Positions 34,723 through 43,624 of a stretch of 64,000 nt of DNA are shown in pieces (position 1 is the stretch's first letter; each line of letters starts with the position of its first letter). Origin of the DNA: JAPLHP01 sp963720375 (GTDB taxonomy: Bacteria; Chloroflexota; Dehalococcoidia; UBA2247; RBG-13-53-26); the NCBI GenBank assembly GCA_963720375.1, contig CAVRFM010000002.1, positions 62,001 through 126,000 on the forward strand, written 5' to 3'. Below the pieces are notes generated by a model. That model searched no databases. It saw only the letters and a list, made by a program, of their open reading frames with translations, and was not told where the DNA came from. Position numbers and translations under genes: made by a program.

Positions 34723-34751
34723 AAGTGCCACGGGCTGAGCCCGTGGCACTT
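34723..34751 (+). terminator. Perfect 14-bp palindromic terminator after the surface protein
   Basis: Arms of 14 bases (AAGTGCCACGGGCT and its complement) flank a single G, 10 bases after the TAA stop. The 3' side continues TTTAATAT. The rest of the gap up to 35020 shows no gene. Confidence 0.8.
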
Positions 34752-35020
34752 TAATATATCAGATACATCGAAGACTCCCGCCTTACACAGCGTGACTATT
34801 TACCATTACTAGTGAACACTCCGGGCTTGTGTGCCCTATTCACTAAAGCCTCTTTCCTGTGCTAATATATTGCCATGCCCCGCGGCTTGGTCTGTGATGG
34901 GAGAAAGTATGGTATCCTGTCATCCGGACTTTCCCACACGCTTTGCGAGAAACCTAATCCCAGCATTCCAGGTCTTCTGAAAAGGGCAGGAATAGAAACT
35001 ATTGAGCTTAGGAGGAGACG

Positions 35021-36994
35021 ATGATCTTAGGTGTAATACTGGGAGTAATTGCTTTAGTAATAGTCCTGATACTCGTAATTCCATCCACCAAGTATATCGG
35101 ACCCACCGAGGTAGGCCTGATAATCAAGAAGGTGGGGAAGAACCTTCCTGCTGACGAGCCTATGGCTTTTCACGGTGAGGCTGGTTATCAGATGGAACTG
35201 CTTATGCCAGGACTGCGCTGGAAGTTCTGGCCCATCTTCTCGGTGATAAAGTATCCCTGGGTGCAAATACCGGCAGGCGAAGTTGGTGTTGTCATCGCCC
35301 AGGTTGGCAAGCAGCTTCCCATTGGTGCCAAGTCCGCGGTTTATAAACCGGAGTACGGTTCCTTCCAGAATCTGAAGAGGTTTCTCGAGAATGACGGCCA
35401 AAAGGGTGTGCAGAGACCGGTCCTGCCTCCGGGGACTCTGGCTGCCTTCCATCCGGTATGTTTTCTGGTTATTACCAAAAAGCAGGTCTATGGAAGACCA
35501 ATAGAACCCGATTTGCTCAGCAAATTTCAGAAGCAGGGGTATCTCACCCCCAAGGATTTTGGCCTCGAGCCCGATCAACTTAATCTGGTAGTGATTGAAC
35601 CGGAATCAACCGCAGCCGATAGAAAAGTCAAGGACGTTATTGGTATCGTCACTACGCTTGAAGGAGAGCCTCTGGCTGCCGGCGACATAGCTTCCAGGCT
35701 GGGGGGATTTGACGACGTGAAGAAGCTTGAAGGGACTGGCGGCTTTGATGCGGACCTGATTGAGATGGTCCTGGGTTGTCAGAATACCAAGCATAACAAC
35801 TATCAGGACTTCCAGAAGTTTCTTGACCTGGGAGGCAAGATCGGCCTTCAGCATGACCCCCTGCTCTACGGAGCCTATGCCTTGAATCCCTTCCTGGTCA
35901 GGGTTGATATCGCTCCTATGCTGGTGGTCGAGCAGGGCGAGGTTGCCGTAATCAAGTCTTATGTGGGGTTGATGACTGAGGATGTCACCGGCGAGGAGTT
36001 TAAGTTCGGCGTCATAGTCAAACCGGGACACCGGGGTATCTGGAGAGAGGCACTGGGCACCGGCAAGTATCCCATCAATCCGCACTGTTATCAGGCTGAA
36101 ATCGTGCCTACTGCCATACTGACACTTAACTGGGCGGAGCAGACCTCTAAGGCCCACACTCTCGATGCTACCCTGTCACAGATCGTGGCCAAGAGCCGTG
36201 AAGGTTTCATATTTAAGATTGACCTGCAAGTGCAGATTCACGTCTCGGGTGTAGAAGCTCCCAGAGTTATCTCTATGGTGGGCACTATGCAGAACCTGGT
36301 CAGCGAAGTCTTACAGGCTGCTGTAGGCAACCACTTCAGGGATAAGATGCAGAGCATGAAGGCCGTTCAGTTCATCGAGACAAGGCAGCAGGTTCAGGAG
36401 GAAGCATTCAAGCATATCGAGTCTAAGTTGAGCCAGTATAAGGTAGAGACGAAGGGTGTGTACATTCAGGACGTCATACTTCCTGAACAGATGGTGAAGG
36501 TCTTGACAGAGAGGGAAATTGCCAACCAGGAGATAGAGACGTTCAAGAAGCAGAGGGATGCGCAGGAACAGAGAATAATGATGGAGAAGTCGAAAGGTAT
36601 GGCCGATAAACAGAGTGAACTGGCTTCATCCGAAGTCAATATTACCATCAAGGGGAATAATGCTGAAGCCAGAAAGAAGGAAGCCGATGGCGAAGCCTAC
36701 TATACCCTCGAAACCGGCAGGGTGCAGGGAGCCGAGGTAGAGGCTATCGGTATGGCCAAGGCAAAAGCATATAAGGCTCAGGTGGAAGCTCTGGGGCAAG
36801 ATTCCACCGCCCTGGTCAACGCCATCACTGCTCTGTCAGATAAGGGCTTGAAGTTTGTCCCTGATGTCATGGTAAGCGGCGGCGGGTCTTCCATAGATGG
36901 ACTGGCCGGGGTTCTCATGAACATGCTGGGCAAAATGGGTAAACCGCCAGCCGTTCCGGCTGCTTTGCAGGAGGGCGGCAAGGACAAAGGATAG
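35021..36994 (+). CDS. SPFH/Band-7 (flotillin-like) membrane protein, 657 aa
   Basis: This has an N-terminal transmembrane helix (residues about 2-22, LGVILGVIALVIVLILVI) followed by an SPFH core in which KYIGPTEVGLIIKKVGK and a second copy-like PAGEVGVVIAQVGKQLP are visible. The remainder to about residue 470 is beta-rich. A long helical, Glu/Lys/Ala-rich coiled coil (about 490-610, with IANQEIETFKKQRDAQEQR) resembles the flotillin domain. The tail is Gly-rich (VSGGGSSIDGLAG). Flotillin-like proteins organise membrane microdomains and scaffold other proteins. ATG 35021 follows CTTAGGAGGAGAC. The gene ends in its own terminator, so it is monocistronic. No NfeD-type partner is adjacent, unlike many flotillin operons. 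Confidence 0.9.
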   Translation: MILGVILGVIALVIVLILVIPSTKYIGPTEVGLIIKKVGKNLPADEPMAFHGEAGYQMELLMPGLRWKFWPIFSVIKYPWVQIPAGEVGVVIAQVGKQLPIGAKSAVYKPEYGSFQNLKRFLENDGQKGVQRPVLPPGTLAAFHPVCFLVITKKQVYGRPIEPDLLSKFQKQGYLTPKDFGLEPDQLNLVVIEPESTAADRKVKDVIGIVTTLEGEPLAAGDIASRLGGFDDVKKLEGTGGFDADLIEMVLGCQNTKHNNYQDFQKFLDLGGKIGLQHDPLLYGAYALNPFLVRVDIAPMLVVEQGEVAVIKSYVGLMTEDVTGEEFKFGVIVKPGHRGIWREALGTGKYPINPHCYQAEIVPTAILTLNWAEQTSKAHTLDATLSQIVAKSREGFIFKIDLQVQIHVSGVEAPRVISMVGTMQNLVSEVLQAAVGNHFRDKMQSMKAVQFIETRQQVQEEAFKHIESKLSQYKVETKGVYIQDVILPEQMVKVLTEREIANQEIETFKKQRDAQEQRIMMEKSKGMADKQSELASSEVNITIKGNNAEARKKEADGEAYYTLETGRVQGAEVEAIGMAKAKAYKAQVEALGQDSTALVNAITALSDKGLKFVPDVMVSGGGSSIDGLAGVLMNMLGKMGKPPAVPAALQEGGKDKG

Positions 36995-37074
36995 CCTAGC
37001 ACCCGGCAGACTCCGGTTCCAGGGGCACACTCGCTCTAAGTACCCGACCCGCATAAATCATGGCCACAGACACT

Positions 37075-37110
37075 GCTCCGAAACCCCTCGGTTTCGGAGC
37101 GGTTCTTTTT
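37075..37110 (+). terminator. Intrinsic terminator after the SPFH gene
   Basis: An 11-bp perfect stem (GCTCCGAAACC with GGTTTCGGAGC) closes a CCTC loop, followed by GGTTCTTTTT. Confidence 0.9.
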
Positions 37111-37207
37111 GGATAGCACGAATACGCTATTCAGATCTGGTGAACCGGGTGTAGTTGGTTATTCATACACTCTCAACCATGAGTTGACTTACTACCCTTG
37201 TTTATTG

Positions 37208-37236
37208 TTGACAGCAGATAAATTAGTTGGTATAAT
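37208..37236 (+). promoter_or_regulatory. Full-consensus sigma70 promoter of the small membrane protein pair
   Basis: TTGACA (37208-37213), a 17-base spacer and TATAAT (37231-37236) match consensus in all 12 positions, with a TGG just before the -10 element. The leader to the start at 37328 is about 85 bases. Confidence 0.85.
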
Positions 37237-37327
37237 GCTAACAGTTTGAAAAATAACAATAGATTGACTTGGCCATATCTTATAGGTGTCGGAAAGTGAT
37301 GGCAGGCATCAAGGAAAGAGAGGCGAA

Positions 37328-37534
37328 ATGGATAGACAGAGACGCATGCTGAACGCTCTGACGGTCTTCTTACTCGGTGTCGGAGTGCTCGTTCTATTCC
37401 TCGGCCCATGTGCAGGGCTATACAGCATCGCTCTGGGATTCGTCGGCCTGATTGCCTTCTGGGTGGTGGCAATTACCCTCAGGGTATATCACGTCAGTAT
37501 ACCCAAAGACGACGACTACTGGTCATATCGATAG
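37328..37534 (+). CDS. Small membrane protein, 68 aa, two transmembrane segments
   Basis: I chose ATG 37328 (MDRQRRMLNALTVFLLG) because GAGAGGCG lies just upstream and an earlier in-frame ATG lacks a ribosome site. There is a basic N-terminus, a first helix (about 8-28, ending LVLFLGP), a GLYSIALGF turn and a second helix (FVGLIAFWVVAITLRVY). The tail is short and acidic (PKDDDYWSYR). The family is unknown. The next gene encodes a similar protein sharing the N-terminal LT-F and the GLY-IAL motif, so the two look like a tandem duplication. A full-consensus promoter implies high expression. Confidence 0.75.
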   Translation: MDRQRRMLNALTVFLLGVGVLVLFLGPCAGLYSIALGFVGLIAFWVVAITLRVYHVSIPKDDDYWSYR

Positions 37535-37566
37535 GGTCTTGAATACAGAACAAAGGGAGGTGAAAA

Positions 37567-37794
37567 ATGGAAAAACAGAATCGCAAAGTGAACACCCTGA
37601 CAATCTTCTCAAGGAGTATTGGCATCCTGCTTCTGGCCGCCTTCACGGTTGCTGGCATCCTGGTTATGGTTCTTAGCCCACACCCGGGACTGTACGGTAT
37701 CGCCCTGACCGTGTGCGCGGGAGTATACGCCATCGTCCTGGGATTCGCCGCGGTGGGTGTCTCCTGGCATATCGGCAAGATTTTGAATACTTAA
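37567..37794 (+). CDS. Small membrane protein, 75 aa, paralogue of the preceding gene
   Basis: It starts MEKQNRKVNTLTIFSRS at ATG 37567, behind a very strong GGGAGGTGAAAA. Two transmembrane helices (about 15-38, IGILLLAAFTVAGILVMVL; and 46-68) flank PHPGLYGIALTVCAGVY. The shared NTLT/NALT start and GLYxIAL motif relate it to the 68-aa protein 32 bases upstream. The pair is bounded by a consensus promoter and a perfect terminator, so it forms a complete two-gene unit. The function is unknown; partner helices in one membrane complex would be the simplest idea. Confidence 0.78.
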   Translation: MEKQNRKVNTLTIFSRSIGILLLAAFTVAGILVMVLSPHPGLYGIALTVCAGVYAIVLGFAAVGVSWHIGKILNT

Positions 37795-37814
37795 GAAAGG
37801 TACCCCCCTTTCTT

Positions 37815-37844
37815 CAAAGAACCCTCCGATCGGAGGGTTCTTTG
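37815..37844 (+). terminator. Perfect 30-base palindromic terminator
   Basis: The arms CAAAGAACCCTCCGA and TCGGAGGGTTCTTTG are exactly complementary with no unpaired centre, and TTTTAT follows. It closes the small membrane protein operon. Confidence 0.92.
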
Positions 37845-37941
37845 TTTTATCAAACCATAAGGTTCGACAACACCCCGGATGATGGTATACTGGGGCCAAC
37901 GACTCCTGGCACCCAGCCTGTGTAGAAGACTGACATAGGAC

Positions 37942-39183
37942 ATGATACGCATCCTTCACTTCGCCGATCTCCACATGGGTGTGGAGAACTACAGCCGCAT
38001 CGATCCGGCTACCGGTATCTCCAACTGTCTGCTTGATTTCCAGGCTGCACTGGATGAAGTGGTGGAATTCGCCCTGGGAAACCAGGTGGACCTGGTCCTT
38101 TTCTGCGGGGATGCCTACAAGACCCGCGACCCCTCGCAAACCCACCAGAGAGAGTTCGCCAGGCGTATCAACCGCCTGGCCGCCAGTGGCATACAGGTTT
38201 TCCTCCTCGTGGGCAACCATGACCTTCCCAATGCCGTCGGCCGCGCCACGGCGGTGGAGATCTTCGATACCCTGACCGTACAGAATGTGACCGTAGCCAG
38301 CCAGCCTGATATCTATTCCATCAAGACCAGAGAGGGAAACATCCAGATAGCCGCGCTGCCCTGGTGGAGGCGGAATGCCCTGCTCAGCCGCGAGGAAACC
38401 AGACACCTCAATATCGAGGAGATCAAACAGAGGTTGGAGGCCAATCTAAACGAGATCATCCGGTCCCACATTGCCAGGCTGGACCCGGGCCTGCCCGCCA
38501 TTATGGCCGCCCATGTCTCTCTGTCCCATGCCAGCCCCGGCTCGGAACGGACGATGATCCTGGGACAGGACCCGGCACTCCCCCTGAGCAGCGTGGCCAG
38601 TCCGGCCTTCGATTACGTAGCCCTGGGGCATATCCACCGGAATCAGATCCTCTCCCACTATCCGCCCGTGGTCTATCCGGGGTCATTGCAGCGGATCAAC
38701 TTCAGCGACGAGGAGGATACCAAGGGTTTCTACGTCGTGGACATAGAGCCGGAGAAGAGCCGCGGCGAGAGGGTTGCCTTCAACTTCCATCCCTCAAAGG
38801 CCCGCCGCTTCCTCACCATAAGAGTGAATATCCCCCACAACGACCCCGATCCCACAGCCACCATCCTGAAAAGCATCGCCCGCCAGGAACGGGATATCAA
38901 AGATGCTATTGTCCGGGTGCAGATCAATATTGCCGAGCACCTCGATGGGCTGGTTCAGGAGCAGGAGATTCATCGGGCGCTGGGCGAAGCACAGTATGTC
39001 TCCATCGCCAAGGATGTGGAACGCGAGCGCCGCACCAGGCTGGGAGACCGCTCGGCTGAGGCCATGAGCCCCACCGAGGCGCTCAAGGTTTACCTGGCAA
39101 TGAAGAAGACCCCTGCTGACAGGACCAAGTTGTTGCTTGAATACGCCGATAGGCTTATTCAGGAAACCAGGGGCGAAGATTAA
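37942..39183 (+). CDS. sbcD: SbcD/Mre11-like DNA double-strand-break nuclease, 413 aa
   Basis: This is a calcineurin-like phosphoesterase with the DNA repair exonuclease layout. Metal-binding motifs are D9/H11 in HFADLHMG, CGDAYKTRDP, VGNHDLPNA, MAAHVSLSHA and YVALGHIHRNQ. A C-terminal capping region (about 290-413) is present. SbcD works with the SMC-like ATPase SbcC (Rad50) to process DNA ends. No sbcC is present in this window, and the next gene, fmt, lies on the other strand and overlaps its end by 4 bases. The partner may be elsewhere, or the protein may act alone. The ribosome site is weak (AGGAC). The family call is strong; exact SbcD orthology is less so. Confidence 0.88.
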   Translation: MIRILHFADLHMGVENYSRIDPATGISNCLLDFQAALDEVVEFALGNQVDLVLFCGDAYKTRDPSQTHQREFARRINRLAASGIQVFLLVGNHDLPNAVGRATAVEIFDTLTVQNVTVASQPDIYSIKTREGNIQIAALPWWRRNALLSREETRHLNIEEIKQRLEANLNEIIRSHIARLDPGLPAIMAAHVSLSHASPGSERTMILGQDPALPLSSVASPAFDYVALGHIHRNQILSHYPPVVYPGSLQRINFSDEEDTKGFYVVDIEPEKSRGERVAFNFHPSKARRFLTIRVNIPHNDPDPTATILKSIARQERDIKDAIVRVQINIAEHLDGLVQEQEIHRALGEAQYVSIAKDVERERRTRLGDRSAEAMSPTEALKVYLAMKKTPADRTKLLLEYADRLIQETRGED

Positions 39184-40124
39184 GAGGGAAGCAGCGATCC
39201 GATAAAGCCCCTCTGTCCCCGCACAAACTCCTCCGCCGTCATCGCCCGCTTGCCTTCCAACTGCAGCCGCACCAGCCCCAGAATACCATCACCCGTTTGA
39301 ACCCCAAGGGGAGCACCCTTTGCCCCCTTCGTCTCGACCACCCTTCCCGGTTCGCCCTCCCCCGGCAAAGGCACCGCCTCGATAATCCTCACCAGCTTGC
39401 CCTGCCAGGTGGTATGGCAGCCAGGCCAGGGTTGAAAGGCCCTCACCCTCCGCCACAGCTCCACTGCCGGGCGGAGCCAGTCCATCTGCCCATCCTCCTT
39501 GGTGGCCATCCTGGAACAGGTGGCTCTCCCGTTATCCTGCGGCTGCGGGGACAGCTTGCCCCCCACCCATAAGGGCAGCGTTTCCATCAGGAGCTGCGCC
39601 CCCATCTCCGCCAGACTGGCGGTGAGCGTCGCCGTGGTATCCTCAGGCGATACCGGCCACTCCCGCTGCGCCAGCACCGGGCCGGTGTCCATGCCCTTGT
39701 CCAGAAGCATGATGCTCACCCCGGTCACTTCATCACCAGCCAGGATCGCCGCAGCTACCGGCGCCGGGCCGCGGTGCCTGGGGAGGAGCGAGGGGTGGAT
39801 GTTGAGGCAGCCGTAGCGGGGGATGTCCAGAACGCTCTGCGGCAGCAACTGACCGTAGGCCGCCACCACAATGGCAGACGGCTGCAGTTCCGCCAGCTTC
39901 TCCACTTCCTCCGGCTGCCTCAGAGAAGCAGGCTGCCGCACCGTCAGCCCGTGGTGCAGCGCCGCCGCCTTCACCGCCGGCGGCACCAGCTTGCGCCCTC
40001 TTCCTGCCGGCTCATCCGGCTGCGTATAGACCGCCACCACCTCATTTTCACTGTGGACAAGGCGGTCCAAGGCAGGGAGGGCAAACTCCGGTGTACCCAT
40101 GAAAACAATTCTCACAGCGGTCAC
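39180..40124 (-). CDS. fmt: Methionyl-tRNA formyltransferase, 314 aa
   Basis: This formylates initiator Met-tRNA using 10-formyl-THF. The N-terminus RIVFMGTPEFALPAL is the family signature. The catalytic Asn-His-Asp set appears in LNIHPSLLPRHRG and LLDKGMDTGPV. The C-terminal tRNA-binding OB-like domain (about 205-314) is present. The start may be GTG 40124 (MTAVRIVF) or GTG 40115 (MRIVF, as in most relatives); neither has a good Shine-Dalgarno. It is usually next to def, which is not seen here. The last bases overlap the end of the convergent sbcD-like gene. Confidence 0.95.
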   Translation of the reverse strand: MTAVRIVFMGTPEFALPALDRLVHSENEVVAVYTQPDEPAGRGRKLVPPAVKAAALHHGLTVRQPASLRQPEEVEKLAELQPSAIVVAAYGQLLPQSVLDIPRYGCLNIHPSLLPRHRGPAPVAAAILAGDEVTGVSIMLLDKGMDTGPVLAQREWPVSPEDTTATLTASLAEMGAQLLMETLPLWVGGKLSPQPQDNGRATCSRMATKEDGQMDWLRPAVELWRRVRAFQPWPGCHTTWQGKLVRIIEAVPLPGEGEPGRVVETKGAKGAPLGVQTGDGILGLVRLQLEGKRAMTAEEFVRGQRGFIGSLLPS

Positions 40125-40256
40125 ATTCTAGCATGGGGGCCCGAATGCAACAACGGGCTGAATCGCTCCACACAGACAACCCCATTTTTTACCGATGCGA
40201 ATCTGTTGTATAATCTGGGGCGCAGGTCATCACAATCATCAAAAGGGGGGACAAGC

Positions 40257-41714
40257 ATGGCAAAGAAAAGGATCTTTGTGTCCGGGGCCTCTGGTTCCAT
40301 GGGCGGCGAAGCCTTCAAGGAACTGCTGAAAAGAAGAGCCAAATACGACGTCGTCACCCTGCTCAGACCTTCCAAGCAGAACAAGAAGGCCTTTGCCCAA
40401 TATGAGGGTCAGGAGGGAGTGAAGATCGTCTGGGGAGATTTATGTAATCCTGACGACGTACTGAAGGCCGTTGAGGGAGTGGATCAAGTCCTCCATCCGG
40501 CTGCCCTGATCGCTCCGGAGGCAGACGACCACCCGGCTATGTGCAGGAACATCAACTGCGGCGGCACTGAAAACATCATCGCCGCCATCAAGAAGCAACC
40601 CGACGGCCTCGACAGGATCCGGATGGTCTATATCAGTTCCGTAGCCGCATACGGAGACCGGCTTCCCCCTATTCACATGGTCAGGGTGGGAGACCCCCTG
40701 AAGCCCAGCGTTGGCGACTATTACGCCACGACAAAAATAGCCGCAGAAAGAGCCGTCATAGAATCCGGCCTGAAATACTGGGCCGTCATGCGGCAGACCT
40801 ATATCGCTATCCCCAATGCACTGACGCTCATGGATCCCATCATGTTCCACCAGCCTGTCAACACCTGCATCGAACTGATCAACAGTGAGGATGCCGGATA
40901 CGGACTCGTCCAGACCATCGAGACGCCCGATGAGTTCTGGGGCAGGGTATATAACATGGGAGGAGGCCCGTCATGCCGGGTTATCTTCAAGGACTACCTG
41001 GCACAAATGATGAAGCTCTTCAGTCTGGGAGACTTCAGAAAGATAATGCCCCTTAACTGGTTCGGCATAAGGAACTTCCACTGCTGCTGGTATGAAGACA
41101 GCTACGTTCTCAACGAATACCTCGGTCACTGGAGACATTCACTTGAGGACCATTATGCGCAGGTAAAAGCCAATATCCCCTGGTATTTGAAATTCGGAGC
41201 CAGACTCGCGCCTCCTTTCATCGTAAGAGCATACATGAAGAGAACAGCAGAGCCGCTACAATGGATCGAAAAGAACGACGTGGAAAAGATCAAAGCCTTC
41301 TTCGGCAGCCGTGAACAGTGGGAGAAAATCCCTGATTGGGCCCACTATCAAGAGATAGTCCCGGAGAAGCAGAAAGAGCCTCCGGACAGGTCACGGAATG
41401 TTGACTTCAAGCGCTTCACCATGGAAGAGATACGGCAGATGGCCGAGGCCAGAGGGGGAGTGTGTCTCTCCACAACGTTCACCGATATCAAAACGAAGCT
41501 CAGGTGGAAATGCGCCTTCGGGCACGAGTGGGAAGCTACGCCGGTGCTTATCAGGGCCGGCCACTGGTGTCCGGAATGTTATCCCCCGCCGTGGAACTGG
41601 GATGCCCTGGCCAAGGTGGACCCGCTGCTGGCCAGACACTACTACAATAATCACGATAAGAACGAAAGCCAGAAGGTCGACTACCTGTATTGCCCCTCAC
41701 CCATGGTGAAGTAA
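40257..41714 (+). CDS. NAD-dependent epimerase/dehydratase (extended SDR) with a C-terminal zinc-ribbon-like segment, 485 aa
   Basis: Residues 1 to about 330 are an extended short-chain dehydrogenase/reductase: NAD-binding GASGSMGG (about 10-17), the VYISSVAAYGD strand and the active-site YxxxK in DYYATTKIAAERAV. The C-terminal 90 residues carry a separate treble-clef-like module, KCAFGHEWEATPVLIRAG then WCPECYPPPWNWDAL, of the CxxGHxW...WCPxC kind normally seen in DNA-binding or nuclease-associated proteins. Such a fusion is unusual. ATG 40257 (MAKKRIFVSGASG) follows AAAAGGGGGG. A TATAAT at 40209-40214 with TTTTTA 17 bases before may be its promoter. It ends about 100 bases before the CODH/ACS cluster on the same strand, but a link to it is not shown. 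The substrate is unknown. Confidence 0.85.
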   Translation: MAKKRIFVSGASGSMGGEAFKELLKRRAKYDVVTLLRPSKQNKKAFAQYEGQEGVKIVWGDLCNPDDVLKAVEGVDQVLHPAALIAPEADDHPAMCRNINCGGTENIIAAIKKQPDGLDRIRMVYISSVAAYGDRLPPIHMVRVGDPLKPSVGDYYATTKIAAERAVIESGLKYWAVMRQTYIAIPNALTLMDPIMFHQPVNTCIELINSEDAGYGLVQTIETPDEFWGRVYNMGGGPSCRVIFKDYLAQMMKLFSLGDFRKIMPLNWFGIRNFHCCWYEDSYVLNEYLGHWRHSLEDHYAQVKANIPWYLKFGARLAPPFIVRAYMKRTAEPLQWIEKNDVEKIKAFFGSREQWEKIPDWAHYQEIVPEKQKEPPDRSRNVDFKRFTMEEIRQMAEARGGVCLSTTFTDIKTKLRWKCAFGHEWEATPVLIRAGHWCPECYPPPWNWDALAKVDPLLARHYYNNHDKNESQKVDYLYCPSPMVK

Positions 41715-41815
41715 GGGCCAGGGTCGGCTTACTCTCGCTTCCCGGACTCCGAGAGCGCAATTCTGCGATATCTCAGTTGTGGCTGAGAACCGTCAATGTC
41801 ATAATAGCAATTGAG

Positions 41816-42691
41816 ATGATTATCATCGGCGAGAATATACACATCATTTCAAAGGCCGTTTCCGCCGCCGTAAAGGAGCGAAACGCCAGAGCCATCCAGG
41901 ATCTGGCCGTGGCGCAGGCGGAGGCCGGCGTTGATTACATCGATCTCAACCTCGGCCCGGCCAGAAAAGACCCCGAGGCCGCTGAGTGGCTGGTGAACAC
42001 AGTTCAGGCGGTGACCGATCTGCCGCTGTCCGTCGATACTCTGAATCCGGCAGCGATGGAGGCCGGGCTCAAGGTCTGCCGGAAAAGGCCCCTGCTCAAC
42101 TCCGCTTCCGGGAGAACTGACAGCAAGGAGAAGATGCTGCCCCTGGCCAGGAAATATAATACCGAACTTGTGCTCTCAGTGCTGACGGACAAGGGCTGCC
42201 CTGCGGATGTTGAATCACGGCTGGAAAGCATCATGGGAACCATAGCCTATGCCAACGAGATGGGTATCCCCACCGAGGACATCTGGGTCGATCCCATCCT
42301 TTTGCCGGTCAGCGCCGACCAGAAACAGGTGGCCGAAGCCCTGGAGTTCATGAAGATATTGCCGGAGGCTGTCCCTGGCGCGAAATCAACACTGGGACTC
42401 TCCAACATATCCAACGGGACGCCCGCAGAACTGAGGGGAATTCTCAACCGTACTTACATGATCATGCTGGGGAGAGCCGGGCAATACTCGGTGATCGCCG
42501 ATGCGCTGGATAAGGAGCTGATGAGCCTCAATAGAGGCGAGATGCCTGATGTCGTCGATCTCATCTACAGAGTGATGGATGGAGAAGATATAGACCCGTC
42601 CTCTCTCTCAGCAAAGCTGCACGACTACGTGAAGACAACCCGGGTCCTTCTGGGCCACACGCTTTATTCGCATTCCTGGCTGGAGGACTGA
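41816..42691 (+). CDS. acsE: Methyltetrahydrofolate:corrinoid/iron-sulfur protein methyltransferase, 291 aa
   Basis: This moves the methyl group between methyl-THF and the corrinoid iron-sulfur protein in the Wood-Ljungdahl pathway. It is a TIM barrel of the pterin-binding family: IIIGENIHIISKAV, then GVDYIDLNLGPARKDPE, LPLSVDTLNP, PLLNSASG, IWVDPILLP and TLGLSNISNG match AcsE-type pterin and cobalamin contacts. Start ATG 41816 is where family similarity begins; the upstream in-frame extension has none. A CATAAT at 41800 with TTGTGG 17 bases before may be a promoter almost abutting the start. It opens the 19-kb CODH/ACS cluster. A THF-type enzyme here points to the bacterial methyl branch, although the CODH subunits downstream are archaeal in type. 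Confidence 0.93.
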   Translation: MIIIGENIHIISKAVSAAVKERNARAIQDLAVAQAEAGVDYIDLNLGPARKDPEAAEWLVNTVQAVTDLPLSVDTLNPAAMEAGLKVCRKRPLLNSASGRTDSKEKMLPLARKYNTELVLSVLTDKGCPADVESRLESIMGTIAYANEMGIPTEDIWVDPILLPVSADQKQVAEALEFMKILPEAVPGAKSTLGLSNISNGTPAELRGILNRTYMIMLGRAGQYSVIADALDKELMSLNRGEMPDVVDLIYRVMDGEDIDPSSLSAKLHDYVKTTRVLLGHTLYSHSWLED

Positions 42692-42713
42692 GAGCGCCAA
42701 AGGAGAAATCGGT

Positions 42714-43620
42714 ATGCAGTACAGAGCACCTATCGAGGCATATACAGGGACGGTCAGAGAGGTCACCATAGGAACAGGGGCTAAAGCCTTGAAGATCGGA
42801 GGGGAGAGTGCCCTTCCCTTTCACTATTTCGATCAGGGCTCCATCCCCAACCCCCCCAGGCTGGCCCTGGAAATGTATGACATGGAACCCAGAGATTGGG
42901 CAGAATCGGTGCTCCAGCCTTACAAGGATGTTGTCTCTGACCCCGTCAGGTGGGCCAGGAAGTGCGTTGATTACGGTGCCGATGCTGTCTGTCTTCAACT
43001 GGTGAGCACGGACCCGACCGTGAAGGATACATCTCCGGAAGAGGCAGCAAAGCTCGCCAGAAGGGTGAGCCGAGGCCATACCGGTGCCCCTCATCGTCTA
43101 TGGTTCCGGTGACGAGAAAAAGGATGTGCCCGTCTTGGCCAGGGTGGCCGAGGTGTGCCGGGGGGAGAACCTCCTCCTGGGACCGGCAGTCAAGGAAAAC
43201 TACGAGGAGATCGCCAGGGCGGTTTCCGAACACGGACATGCGTTGATTGCTCAGACCCCTGTAGATATCAACCTCATGAAGGAGCTGAATATAAAGCTGT
43301 CCAAATTCTTCCCCCCGAACAGAATTGTCATTGACCCTTTGAGTTCAGCTTTGGGCTATGGCATGGAATACAGCTTCACCATAATGGAGAGGACAAAGCA
43401 GACCGGCGTGATCTATAAGGATGCCATGATGCAGATGCCTATGATCGCCAACCTGGGGGGCGAATGCTGGAAGACAAAGGAAGCCAGGGAAAACGAGAGG
43501 CAGGGGATACTGTGGGAGGGGATGACAGCCATCTCTCTGCTGCTGACGGGAGCAAATCTCGTTGTTCTGAGACACCCTGAAACCCTGAAATTGGTCAGGC
43601 AGCTTATGGCGGAGAGGTAA
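42714..43620 (+). CDS. cdhD: CODH/ACS delta subunit (corrinoid iron-sulfur protein small subunit), one frameshift
   Basis: This is the TIM-barrel subunit that, with the gamma subunit, carries the cobamide methyl group. The 5' part runs from ATG 42714 (MQYRAPIEAYTGTVREV) to KLARRVS. The 3' part resumes EAIPVPLIVYGSGDEKKDV and ends at 43620. One extra C at about 43071 (AGC-C-GAG) shifts the frame; without it a 301-aa protein results, near the usual bacterial AcsD length. Typical segments FDQGSIPNPPRLALEMYDM and MQMPMIANLGGECW are present. It lies 22 bases after acsE and 4 bases before cdhA. The symbol acsD would also be used. Confidence 0.88.
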
Positions 43621-43624
43621 AGGA

